From Pseudomonas botevensis (GTDB lineage: Bacteria; Pseudomonadota; Gammaproteobacteria; Pseudomonadales; Pseudomonadaceae), in contig NZ_JAHTKI010000034.1 of the NCBI RefSeq assembly GCF_019145475.1, forward strand, positions 26,222 through 90,221: 64,000 nt of DNA. Reading direction: 5' to 3'. Made by a program: the position numbers and the translations under genes. The notes beneath the pieces are model-generated. The model saw only the letters and a list, made by a program, of their open reading frames with translations. It was not told the DNA's origin and did no database searches. Position 1 is the first letter of the stretch; each line of letters begins with the position of its first letter. Positions 8,582 to 15,671 of this stretch are shown one piece after another.

Positions 8582-9436
8582 ATGAGCATCGAATGGCAAG
8601 ACCTGCCGCGCGAACCGAGCCTGCCAGGCCTCTACGCGCGGGCGGCGACGCGCCGCAAAATCACCGGCACCCACCTGCCCGACAGCGGTTTGCGCTGTTG
8701 GACCGACGTCGATGGCAAACGCCTGGCGGCCTATCGCAAGGTCTGCGGCTTTGTCGATGACGGTCTGCTGCCGCCGACTTATCCACACATCCTCGCGTTC
8801 GCCCTGCAAATGCAATTGCTCACCGCCAAAGACTTTCCGTTCCCGCTGCTGGGGCTGATTCACCTGAGCAACCGGATTCGCGTGCTGCGCCCGATGGGCG
8901 GGATCAGCCGGGCGCAGATCAGCGTCCGCGTGCATAACCTGCAAGCACACCCGAAAGGCGCGACGTTCGATCTGCTCACCACCCTCGACGATCAACTCGG
9001 GCCGCTGTGGGAAGCGGAAAGCCAGATGCTGTGTCGCGGCGTGAAACTGGAGGGGGAAGCCATCGAGCGCACCTGGGAGCCGACGCTGCCCCTGGTGCAA
9101 GTGGCGCAATGGCCGGCACCGGCGGACATCGGTCGCCAGTACGCCAGGGTGTCCGGGGACTACAACCCGATCCACCTTAGCGCCGTCAGCGCCCGGCTGT
9201 TCGGCTTCCCCACTGCAATCGCCCATGGCCTGTGGAACAAGGCCCGTACCCTGGCGGCGCTGGCCGATCACTTGCCCAGGGCCAATCTGGAAATTGCCGT
9301 GCATTTCCGCAAACCGGTTCGCCTGCCCAGCGAAGTGACCCTGCTGGCGAGCGCGGCCGGTTCCAGTGGCGAACTGCGGCTGATCGGAGCCGGGGATCTG
9401 GAACACATGGTCGGCAACTGGCAGCCGATTGCCTGA
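8582..9436 (+). CDS. MaoC-like (R)-3-hydroxyacyl thioester dehydratase/hydratase
   Basis: The 284-residue protein starts with MSIEWQDLPREPS, immediately downstream of the reductase; in-frame codons further up lie inside that gene. The C-terminal hot-dog domain has the hydratase-2 motif SGDYNPIHLS followed by FPTAIAHGLW, which supplies the catalytic Asp and His. Such enzymes interconvert (R)-3-hydroxyacyl and trans-2-enoyl thioesters. The N-terminal half is probably a second, non-catalytic hot-dog fold. With the reductase and the divergent thiolase it would form three consecutive steps of one cycle. A strong terminator follows at 9539. Confidence 0.88.
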   Translation: MSIEWQDLPREPSLPGLYARAATRRKITGTHLPDSGLRCWTDVDGKRLAAYRKVCGFVDDGLLPPTYPHILAFALQMQLLTAKDFPFPLLGLIHLSNRIRVLRPMGGISRAQISVRVHNLQAHPKGATFDLLTTLDDQLGPLWEAESQMLCRGVKLEGEAIERTWEPTLPLVQVAQWPAPADIGRQYARVSGDYNPIHLSAVSARLFGFPTAIAHGLWNKARTLAALADHLPRANLEIAVHFRKPVRLPSEVTLLASAAGSSGELRLIGAGDLEHMVGNWQPIA

Positions 9437-9538
9437 GTATCTTCGTGACAAAGGGGCCCGAGCGCCGGAGAGCATGTCAATTGTGTGTATATAACTTAAG
9501 TGTTTCCGGCGCTTGTGCGCGCTGACGAAAATCTTCCG

Positions 9539-9563
9539 GCCTTGATTCTCAAGGCTTTTTTTT
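9539..9563 (+). terminator. Rho-independent terminator after the reductase-MaoC operon
   Basis: GCCTTGA-TTC-TCAAGGC forms a 7-bp perfect stem directly followed by eight T residues, a textbook intrinsic terminator. It lies 102 bases after the MaoC stop. Confidence 0.88.
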
Positions 9564-9590
9564 GCCCGCCTATATCTTGTGGATTAGTCC

Positions 9591-9618
9591 TTGGGAAGTA
9601 CCCTCGGCGCTGTATATA
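9591..9618 (+). promoter_or_regulatory. Candidate sigma-70 promoter for the lipoprotein gene
   Basis: TTGGGA and TATATA are separated by 16 bases, just after the upstream terminator. This would give a leader of about 135 bases before the ATG at 9761. Confidence 0.4.
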
Positions 9619-9760
9619 AAGGCGTTAATACCAACTTGAGAATGGCGTGGATCCAACCCCGGGATTGAGATGGGCACAACGGACGAAGGCATTGCCGGCA
9701 ACAGAAACGGCGAGCCATCGAAGGCAACGAACGTTGTGACAGGTGCAAGGACTCTCAATC

Positions 9761-11515
9761 ATGAAAACTCAAGTCTGGTACAAATCGGCAACAGCTTTGG
9801 CATTGATCCTCTCCCTCGGCCTCACCGGTTGCAGCAGCGGCGGTGGCGGTCATCACAGCAGCTCCGGCAGTTCATCGCCGGACAGCGCGGCAGCAGGCAG
9901 TGGCGGCACGGGTGGCAGCGGTGATTCGGCGGGTACAGGCGGTACGGGTGGCACTGGTGGCACTGGCGGAACCGATGGTACGACGGGCACGGGTGGAACC
10001 GGCGGTACGGGCGGTACGGGCACAGGAGGTACTGGCGGCACCGGCGGCACAGCGGGCACGGGAGGCACCGGCGGGACTGGTGGCACGGGCGGAACAGGAG
10101 GCACCGGCGGTACTGGCGGCACCGACCCGACCAACCCAACCAACCCTACCGATCCAACCAACCCGACTAACCCGACCACGCCTGCGCTGGTCACCACCAC
10201 ACTGGTTCAGGATGTCGGCAACACCGTCAGCGGCGTTGGCGATAGCGTCGGTCAGGTCGGGGATGCACTCAGCGGTGCTCCCTTGGTCGGCGGTGTGGTG
10301 CAGAGCGCAGCCAGAACCGCAGGCAATGTCGTCACCACGCTGGGCGACGGCGTGTCCAACGGCATCGGCAAACTGGCCAGCACGCCCAACGGTGTGGGCG
10401 TGACCGCCTCGTCGGTCGGTGGCGTGGTGCAGGATGTTGGCGACGGAGTCACCGATGTCAGCGGCAAACTGGCCACCGCCACCGGCAGTATTCCGGTCGT
10501 CGGTGGCGTGGTCACCCGGGTGGCGCCGGTACTCGGCGGCGTTGGCGAGCGAGTCACCATGCTCGGCGACACCCTCAGCACCGCCACGACCACAGGTCCT
10601 CTCGGCGGCCTCACCACTCAGGTCAGCCAGAAACTGGTGCCGGTGATCGCCATGGTTGAAAGCACCACCGACAAGATCGGCAGCACCACCGGCCTGGGCA
10701 GTCCGCTCAATGGCGTGATCCAGAAAGTCGGCGGCACCGTCGATGGCCTGGGCGACAAGGTCGCCGGAGCCGGCAATGGCAACGTACTGACCAACAGCGT
10801 CGGCGGCGCCCTGAACAACGTCGGCACCACCGTCGCCAAGTCTGGCGGGCTGACGTCCAACGGCACCGGAGGCGACACTGGCGGCCTCGGCGGCACCGGT
10901 CTGCTGCAAACCGTTGGCGGCGCAGTGGCCAACGTCGGCAGCGGTCTGAGCACCGGCAATGGCGCCCTGACACCGGCCGGCAACGTCCTCGCCTCGACCG
11001 GCGGCACCGTGGCCTCGCTCAACACCGCGCTGGGTGGCCCGGGCACCACCATCACACCGCCAACCACACCACTGGCGACCGCCACCAACAGCATTGGTGC
11101 GGGCCTGGCTCCAGTCACCACCGCCGTCACCAACCTGACCCAGAACGTCGGTGCCAGTACCGGCCTCGGCAGTCCGGTCTCGACCCTCACCGCACAAGTG
11201 GGCGGGGCCGTCAGCAACCTGGGAGGCACCCTCGCGGGCAGCACCAGCAACCCGATCGTCAACGCCGTGGGTGGCACCGTCGGGACTGTCGGCACGACCG
11301 TCACCGCTGTCGGCGGGGCGCTCAATGGAGGCACCGGCACAGGCGCCACTATTCCGGTGGTCAGCCCGGTCACCACGGTGGTCAGCAACACTGTCAACAC
11401 CGTCACCAACACCGTCGGCGGAGTGCTCAACACCGGCGCCAGCGGCACAACCGGCGGTGGTCTGGGCGGTGTGCTCGGCGGCCTGACCGGCACCCTGGGC
11501 GGCAACAAACGCTGA
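9761..11515 (+). CDS. Gly/Thr-repeat (collagen-like) surface lipoprotein
   Basis: The 584-residue protein has a lipoprotein signal ending in the lipobox LTGC at about residue 24, so it is membrane-anchored. A spacer of about 25 residues precedes a low-complexity block (about residues 45-125) built from Gly-Gly-Thr units, then a PTNPT-type Pro/Asn hinge. The remaining 450 residues repeat a loose pattern VGGxVxxLGxxL with alternating Gly, Val and Thr and no cysteine or known catalytic motif. This suggests an extended fibrous or beta-rich surface protein. AAGGA nine bases before the ATG sets the start; a GTG six codons earlier is unlikely. It is followed by a very strong terminator, then a TpsB-type transporter that might act on it. 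Function unknown. Confidence 0.8.
   Translation: MKTQVWYKSATALALILSLGLTGCSSGGGGHHSSSGSSSPDSAAAGSGGTGGSGDSAGTGGTGGTGGTGGTDGTTGTGGTGGTGGTGTGGTGGTGGTAGTGGTGGTGGTGGTGGTGGTGGTDPTNPTNPTDPTNPTNPTTPALVTTTLVQDVGNTVSGVGDSVGQVGDALSGAPLVGGVVQSAARTAGNVVTTLGDGVSNGIGKLASTPNGVGVTASSVGGVVQDVGDGVTDVSGKLATATGSIPVVGGVVTRVAPVLGGVGERVTMLGDTLSTATTTGPLGGLTTQVSQKLVPVIAMVESTTDKIGSTTGLGSPLNGVIQKVGGTVDGLGDKVAGAGNGNVLTNSVGGALNNVGTTVAKSGGLTSNGTGGDTGGLGGTGLLQTVGGAVANVGSGLSTGNGALTPAGNVLASTGGTVASLNTALGGPGTTITPPTTPLATATNSIGAGLAPVTTAVTNLTQNVGASTGLGSPVSTLTAQVGGAVSNLGGTLAGSTSNPIVNAVGGTVGTVGTTVTAVGGALNGGTGTGATIPVVSPVTTVVSNTVNTVTNTVGGVLNTGASGTTGGGLGGVLGGLTGTLGGNKR
9900..10130 (+). repeat. In-frame 9-bp repeats coding Gly-Thr-Gly
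   Basis: About 230 bases consist of degenerate 9-bp units (GGN ACN GGN) inside the lipoprotein gene. Unit number could change by slippage without breaking the frame. The synonymous third positions vary, so the array is old rather than a fresh expansion. Confidence 0.75.
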
Positions 11516-11567
11516 ATTGCACCTGGCCGATTCGACGGCCTTACCTACAGCGCCTACGCTTGGTTGG

Positions 11568-11603
11568 AGGCGGAAGATTCCCCCGAATCTTCCGCCTTTT
11601 TCT
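11568..11603 (+). terminator. Strong rho-independent terminator between lipoprotein and TpsB genes
   Basis: A perfect 13-bp stem (11568-11580/11585-11597) with a CCCC loop is followed by TTTTTCTT. The TpsB start codon is only about 50 bases downstream, so that gene depends either on read-through or on a promoter overlapping this structure. Confidence 0.9.
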
Positions 11604-11649
11604 TGGAAGAAAACCCGCCAGGTGCTGCGGTTTGAACATGGAGTGTCCT

Positions 11650-13320
11650 ATGCGCGTAATGGCATCCCTGCTGTTCCTCAGTCTCAGTTCTGCTGCCCTC
11701 GCCGACACGCTGCCCAGCTTTCTCAACAGCAACGAAACGATCCGCAACCTGCCGGTGCCCAACCTCCCGGCCGATGCCTTCCGTCCGGGCGCCACGCCCC
11801 TGCAAGTGCCGGAACCCGGCGCCGCAGCGGCGGAACCGTTGATGATGGGCACCCGGATAAACCTCAGAACGGTGCAGATCGAGGGCGGCACGATCTATCC
11901 GCTCAACGAACTGGCCGAGGTCTACAAACCCCTGATTGGCAAACAGAGCAGCCTCGCCGACCTGATCGAAGCCACCCGCACCATCACCCGCCGTTACCAG
12001 CAGGACGGCTATCTTTTGTCCTACGCCTTCCTGCCGCAGCAAACCTTCGACGACGGCGTGGCGCGAGTGGTGCTGGTGGAAGGCTACGTCAAGGATTACC
12101 AGTTGCAGGGCGACATCGGCCGGGTCAAGGGCCTGCTCGACAAACTGGTGGCGAAACTCCAGGCCGAACGCCCGCTGACGCGCAAGACCTTCGAGCGCTA
12201 CACCACGCTCATGAGCCGCATCCCCGGCGTGACGATCCAGGCCCAGGTGCCACCGCCCGGCACCACCGACGGCGCCACGTCGCTGATCGCCCAGGCTAGC
12301 CGCAAACCGGTCACCACCAGCCTCAACATGACCGAAGACAACCGCAACGGCACCCAGGCCCTGTTCGGCATCACCAGCAACTCGCAGACCTCGATGGGCG
12401 AGCAACTGTCGCTCAGCGGCCTGTTCCCGCCGGGGGACGATCACGAACATTACTATCGCCTGGACTACAACCAGTTCATCGACGACGAAGGCACCCAACT
12501 GGCCCTCTCCGCCTCGCGCTACCGCGCCGACCCCAGCACCAATGTGTTGCTCGACAACGGCCTGCAACTCAAGCCCCACCGCGAAAACGACCGCTACTCA
12601 CTCGGCTTCAGCCTGCCCCTGATCGCCGCCCCCAACGAACTGCTGACCGCCGGCTCACGCCTGTACGCGGTCAACGACAAGACCCGCTACAAAGTGATCG
12701 GCTATCCGCTGAGCGCCGAAGTGCGCACCGACATCCGCGCCCTCGCCTTCGAAAGCGACTGGCGAGTGGCCGACGCCCGCCAACTGCGCATCCTCAGCGG
12801 CGGCGTTTACCAGGGCTTCGACAGCATGGGCGCACACACCAACAACAGCGCCATCGACCTGGACTTCTTCCGGCTGCGACTGTCGGGGGTGCAGAGCGAC
12901 AAGTTCTTCGACAACTGGCAAGGCGTGATCTCCGCCGCGCTGTACTGGAGCGCCGACACCCTGCCCGACAGCGAGCGCGCCGTCTTCGGCGGGCAGAACT
13001 TCGGTCGCGGCTACCCCGACGACCAGGCCTCCGGCGACAAGGGCTGGGGCGTGGCCTACGAGATCAACTACAGCTTCAACCGCGACGGCAACTGGGTGCG
13101 CATCCTGCAACCGTACTTCGTGCTCGACCGCTCGAAATCCTGGTTCAACCGACTGGCCGTCCAGGACAACGACCTGTCCTCGGCCGCCATCGGCCTGCGC
13201 TTCGGCGACGCCAAGTACTACAACATCGCCCTGGAAGCGGCAAAGCCGATGTCGGATGAAGCACTGGATACGTTCAACCGACGGGCGCGGTACAGCATCA
13301 GCTTCAGTTATCAGTTGTAG
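11650..13320 (+). CDS. TpsB/ShlB/FhaC-family outer-membrane transporter
   Basis: The 556-residue protein has an N-terminal signal peptide (LLFLSLSSAALA), a proline-rich linker, two POTRA-type domains (about residues 65-220, including the region IEGGTIYPLNELAEVYKPL) and a C-terminal 16-strand-type barrel ending in SISFSYQL. TpsB proteins export a large partner (TpsA) through the outer membrane. No TpsA gene is present on either side; the only candidate substrate nearby is the upstream repeat lipoprotein. The start at 11650 is preceded by GGAG six bases upstream; an ATG four codons earlier is less well placed. A REP element follows the gene. Confidence 0.85.
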   Translation: MRVMASLLFLSLSSAALADTLPSFLNSNETIRNLPVPNLPADAFRPGATPLQVPEPGAAAAEPLMMGTRINLRTVQIEGGTIYPLNELAEVYKPLIGKQSSLADLIEATRTITRRYQQDGYLLSYAFLPQQTFDDGVARVVLVEGYVKDYQLQGDIGRVKGLLDKLVAKLQAERPLTRKTFERYTTLMSRIPGVTIQAQVPPPGTTDGATSLIAQASRKPVTTSLNMTEDNRNGTQALFGITSNSQTSMGEQLSLSGLFPPGDDHEHYYRLDYNQFIDDEGTQLALSASRYRADPSTNVLLDNGLQLKPHRENDRYSLGFSLPLIAAPNELLTAGSRLYAVNDKTRYKVIGYPLSAEVRTDIRALAFESDWRVADARQLRILSGGVYQGFDSMGAHTNNSAIDLDFFRLRLSGVQSDKFFDNWQGVISAALYWSADTLPDSERAVFGGQNFGRGYPDDQASGDKGWGVAYEINYSFNRDGNWVRILQPYFVLDRSKSWFNRLAVQDNDLSSAAIGLRFGDAKYYNIALEAAKPMSDEALDTFNRRARYSISFSYQL

Positions 13321-13357
13321 AGCGTTGTTTGTTGGAAACGGGTTGACTGAGACGCCG

Positions 13358-13384
13358 CCTTCGCGGGCATGCCCGCTCCCACAG
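13358..13384. repeat. REP element
   Basis: The sequence reads CTTCGCGGGCATGCCCGCTCCCACA, the usual Pseudomonas REP palindrome, in the gap between two convergent genes. A second half-palindrome (GCTCGCGAAG) follows at 13391. Confidence 0.8.
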
Positions 13385-13424
13385 AGGATTGCTCGCGAAG
13401 GACAATGACCCGTCTCCCGGAGAA

Positions 13425-13787
13425 TCAGGTTCGCGGATCAACCCGATCCAGCGCCCGGTTCACCGCCAACTGCGCCAGCATCACAATCTGCTGAATCGCC
13501 AGCGCCGTACTGCGCTGCTCACCGCCCAGCTCATTGGCAAAGTTGCTCGACATGACATTGGCCGACGCCAGGGACTCACAAGCATGGGCCAGCAGACTTT
13601 CGGTATCGATGTTGGGACAGACCATGAACATCAGACTCGGCTTACTGGGCTTGCGGGAATCCGGAACGAGGTAAAAATCGAGGGCACGCTTGATGGCTTC
13701 GCGGTTACGGGCGAGCTCCTCTTCGCGCATGGCGTCGGCGAGGGGGGTTGATTCTTCGAGGGGTGGGTCGGGAATTAGTTTGTCCAT
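13425..13787 (-). CDS. DUF6124 (formerly DUF3077) family protein
   Basis: This 120-residue cytoplasmic protein has the family signature: a variable charged start, then RKPSKPSLMFMVCPNIDTESLL followed by AHACESLASANVMSSNFA and a C-terminal helix AIQQIVMLAQLAVNRALD. The family is multicopy in Pseudomonas genomes and has no known function that I can state. The ATG at 13787 is preceded on its strand by GAGG. The frame stays open further upstream, but that part lies in a structured leader. The leader (13820-14028) has three hairpins with complementary loops, suggesting post-transcriptional control. Confidence 0.8.
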   Translation of the reverse strand: MDKLIPDPPLEESTPLADAMREEELARNREAIKRALDFYLVPDSRKPSKPSLMFMVCPNIDTESLLAHACESLASANVMSSNFANELGGEQRSTALAIQQIVMLAQLAVNRALDRVDPRT

Positions 13788-13819
13788 TAAAACAATCCTC
13801 ACATGTCTTGGAGTGCCAT

Positions 13820-14028
13820 GTTTGCCGTTCTCACACGGCAAAAAGGTGGCAGCTATGTACGGGGTGAGAAACCGGTTATGGACACCCGGCCAGACCAAAG
13901 CCTGCCCGCACACAGCCGCCATTACGCATTTACAGACAGCGGATTTGCTGGCGGCGATTATGCGGGGACAGACTCTGTATGACCATAAGTAGCCGGGTTC
14001 TCACACCCGATCGCTGAGTGTTCAGCGA
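13820..14028 (-). promoter_or_regulatory. Structured 5' leader of the DUF6124 gene
   Basis: Three elements share one core. The hairpin at about 13822-13842 (TTGCCG/CGGCAA) has loop TTCTCACA. The hairpin at 13994-14009 (CGGGT/ACCCG) has loop TCTCAC. Between them, at about 13859-13870, is the complement GGTGAGAACC. A further perfect 7-bp stem (TCGCTGA-GTGT-TCAGCGA) lies at 14011-14028. The complementary loops could pair alternatively, as in attenuators. No ligand class is recognised. Confidence 0.4.
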
Positions 14029-14218
14029 CAGCAAAAAGACTAGAGAGCCGGCTTCCGACGGACAACCTGAAAACCTTGTGGGAAGGATCTGTGGATTCAG
14101 ACAGTTCTTTAAACAGATCCAGAATCGCAGCCCTCACCCTAGCCCTCCCGAAACGTCGGACCGCCCGGAGGGAGAGAGAACTGATCGAGGTGGCAGAAAA
14201 AAAATATACACCCGCCAA

Positions 14219-14651
14219 AACCAGGTCGGCTCGAAGGCCGCCTTCGTGGGCAAGCCCACTCCCACAAAAAGCAAAGGCCATCCGCCTCTGCTTCTCACCA
14301 CTCAACACAATGAGCGTTAGCTCGAGTACCGCTTTTGACGTGCCGGCCCCTTCGGCAGGCTGAGTGGAGGGATTTATCCGGGGGTGGGAGCGCAGCGACC
14401 GTTCGACGAAGTCGAACACATCGAGAGGAGGTGCAGCGAAGCAAACCGTAGGCGATGCCCCCGGATGAATTCCGTAACGAAGGAACCCCGAGCCTAAGCG
14501 AGGGGCCGTACGCCGGGGCACAGACTTTTGGTTACTTTGGGGCGTTTGCCAAAGTGACTCGCCGTCAGGGCGAAACCATAGGAAGCCGTTACCGCAGCAA
14601 CGGATATGTACACCAAACACCCAAAGCCTGGTCGGCCCAGAGGCCGCCAAG
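14219..14651 (+). repeat. Structured intergenic repeat, copy A
   Basis: It is about 430 bp, bounded by imperfect 22-bp direct repeats (CCAGGTCGGCTC... at 14221, CCTGGTCGGCCC... at 14627). The core folds into: stem CCACTCA/TGAGTGG (14298-14304/14361-14367); a 9-bp long-range stem ATCCGGGGG/CCCCCGGAT (14376-14384/14458-14466) enclosing hairpin GTTCGAC-GAA-GTCGAAC (14401-14417); hairpin CCCC..GGGG with a tandem G-A step (14486-14505); a 10-bp hairpin (14531-14558); CGCC/GGCG (14560-14572); and CCGTT/AACGG. A diverged direct copy lies at 23287-23748. A REP element lies inside the left part. Confidence 0.75.
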
Positions 14652-15047
14652 TCACCGAAGCCGGGGAAACAGATTATCGAGCGTCTCGAGCAGACGAACA
14701 TGATAGATAGGCTTGCGAAACAGATCCAAAACCTGCAACCGCAACATATCACTCACATCCTCCATATCCGCATGCCCCGACGTCACAATCACCGGCAAAT
14801 GCTCCCGCGAAGTATGCTCACGCAAGCGCCGGATCAACGACATGCCACTCTCCTCCGGCATCCGCAGATCAGTAATCACCAGCGCAATATCCGGATGCCG
14901 GGTCAAATGGTGCAGCGCCAGCTTCACCGACGTCGCGGTATGACAGACAAACCCCTCCCCCTCCAGCAACTCCGCCAACTCCAGCAACGCGTCCTCCTCG
15001 TCATCGACCAGGAGCAATTGTTGGCGGGAGTTGGCGGTGGAGTTCAT
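14652..15047 (-). CDS. Single-domain response regulator (receiver only)
   Basis: The 131-residue protein is a complete receiver and nothing else. It has the acidic pair in LLVDDEED, the phosphoacceptor aspartate in VITDLRMPEESG, the switch residue in VIVTSGHAD and the lysine in LFRKPI. With no output domain it would act by protein contact or phosphorelay. The ATG at 15047 has AGGT eight bases upstream; a TTG five codons earlier is less likely. It lies directly downstream of the flp pilin gene in the same direction, so it may be co-transcribed and serve Tad pilus control. I do not recall a receiver at this spot in the P. aeruginosa locus. Confidence 0.88.
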   Translation of the reverse strand: MNSTANSRQQLLLVDDEEDALLELAELLEGEGFVCHTATSVKLALHHLTRHPDIALVITDLRMPEESGMSLIRRLREHTSREHLPVIVTSGHADMEDVSDMLRLQVLDLFRKPIYHVRLLETLDNLFPRLR

Positions 15048-15127
15048 GGGCAATACCTGCAATGGACCGAGCCCTGACGTTAGAACCCCTTGGGCGCATT
15101 CGCAAGTTGCCGGCGCTGACCCATCGG

Positions 15128-15331
15128 TTATTGAAGTGCGGTAGAGATACGAGTGAACAAGTTGGTGATATCCGTTCCGATACCGGCACTAAGTCCTGCA
15201 ATCACCAACGCCACCATGGCGGCGACAATCGCGTATTCGATACCCGAGGCACCTTCGGTGTCCTTGGCCAGCCCCTTATAAAACGCAATTTCGGATTGGA
15301 TTTTCAGCAGCGCTTTTTTTGCAAAGGACAT
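15128..15331 (-). CDS. flp: Flp-type pilin subunit
   Basis: The 67-residue prepilin has a positively charged leader and then the Flp processing site: cleavage after the G of TEG, giving a mature protein starting ASGIEYAIVAAMVALVIAG with Glu at +5 and Tyr at +6. The hydrophobic helix that packs into the pilus core follows. FppA, encoded at 24676, is the expected peptidase. The ATG at 15331 has AAGGAGA upstream; longer in-frame starts run into the promoter region. It is divergent from rcpC, as in other Pseudomonas tad loci. Confidence 0.93.
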   Translation of the reverse strand: MSFAKKALLKIQSEIAFYKGLAKDTEGASGIEYAIVAAMVALVIAGLSAGIGTDITNLFTRISTALQ

Positions 15332-15671
15332 GACGACTTCTCCTTGAAAGGCACGGGCGTTGCGCGTTCGCAACATGATTCCCCTGTGCCAGCATCAGCA
15401 TTGTCGGCATTCCCCGGCCCTACAACTGTAAGAACGAATTAACCCAAAAGTAGTAGTTCGCCAAATAACTGCAAAAAACCATGTTTGGCGCTTTAGCCCC
15501 CTACTTTTGCTCGATATTTCCGCCTCGGTAATGGCGTTTTGTTCACCCTGCGCTACCGTCAAATAGCGAAATAGTTACTTGTTCATAGCTGCCTGATTGC
15601 GAAGTTGTCTCGTCGGGATTCACGGGTCATTGCAAGAGACATAAAAGCGCAGCGGGAAAGGGAGAGCCGTC
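15332..15671. promoter_or_regulatory. Divergent flp/rcpC promoter region with nested inverted repeats
   Basis: This 340-bp AT-rich region has no gene. It contains two nested dyads with nearly the same centre: CAAAAGTAG/CTACTTTTG (15445-15453/15501-15509) and CGCCAAA/TTTGGCG (15459-15465/15484-15490). It must drive both the pilin and the rcpC-tadD operon. PprB is the known activator of this locus in P. aeruginosa, so the dyads are candidate sites for it. I cannot assign -10/-35 boxes with confidence. Confidence 0.5.

Larger units (their letters stand above)
9437..9760. other. 324-bp intergenic region: inverted repeat, terminator, lipoprotein promoter
   Basis: It holds three recognisable items: a 9-bp inverted repeat around an AT-rich loop (9461-9513), a rho-independent terminator (9539-9563) and a sigma-70-like promoter (9591-9618) for the lipoprotein gene. 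No credible gene is present. The region is clearly more AT-rich than its neighbours. Confidence 0.6.
13788..14651. other. 864-bp gap: DUF6124 leader, GC-rich repeat, REP and structured repeat copy A
   Basis: There is no gene I can support. From left to right: leader of the minus-strand DUF6124 gene with hairpins (13820-14028); a degenerate GC-rich repeat (about 14126-14180); a REP element (14240-14268); and copy A of the structured repeat, which ends three bases before the stop codon of the receiver gene. A short frame (14455-14703) resembles one in copy B, but its changes follow RNA pairing rather than coding constraint. Confidence 0.6.

Noticed and set aside
9900..10130. Gly/Thr repeat as a non-coding tandem array
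   Set aside because: It stays in one frame between a lipoprotein signal and a long downstream domain, with synonymous third-base variation.
14455..14703. Short frame (82 codons) in copy A similar to one in copy B (from 23551)
   Set aside because: The frame and several residues are kept, so a small protein is not fully excluded. However, the paired changes include a non-synonymous one that restores pairing, a conserved hairpin lies outside the frame, and there is no well-spaced ribosome site. I favour structure over coding.
15047..15062. TTG at 15062 as the start of the receiver gene
   Set aside because: The ATG at 15047 has a better ribosome site, and the added residues are not part of the receiver fold.
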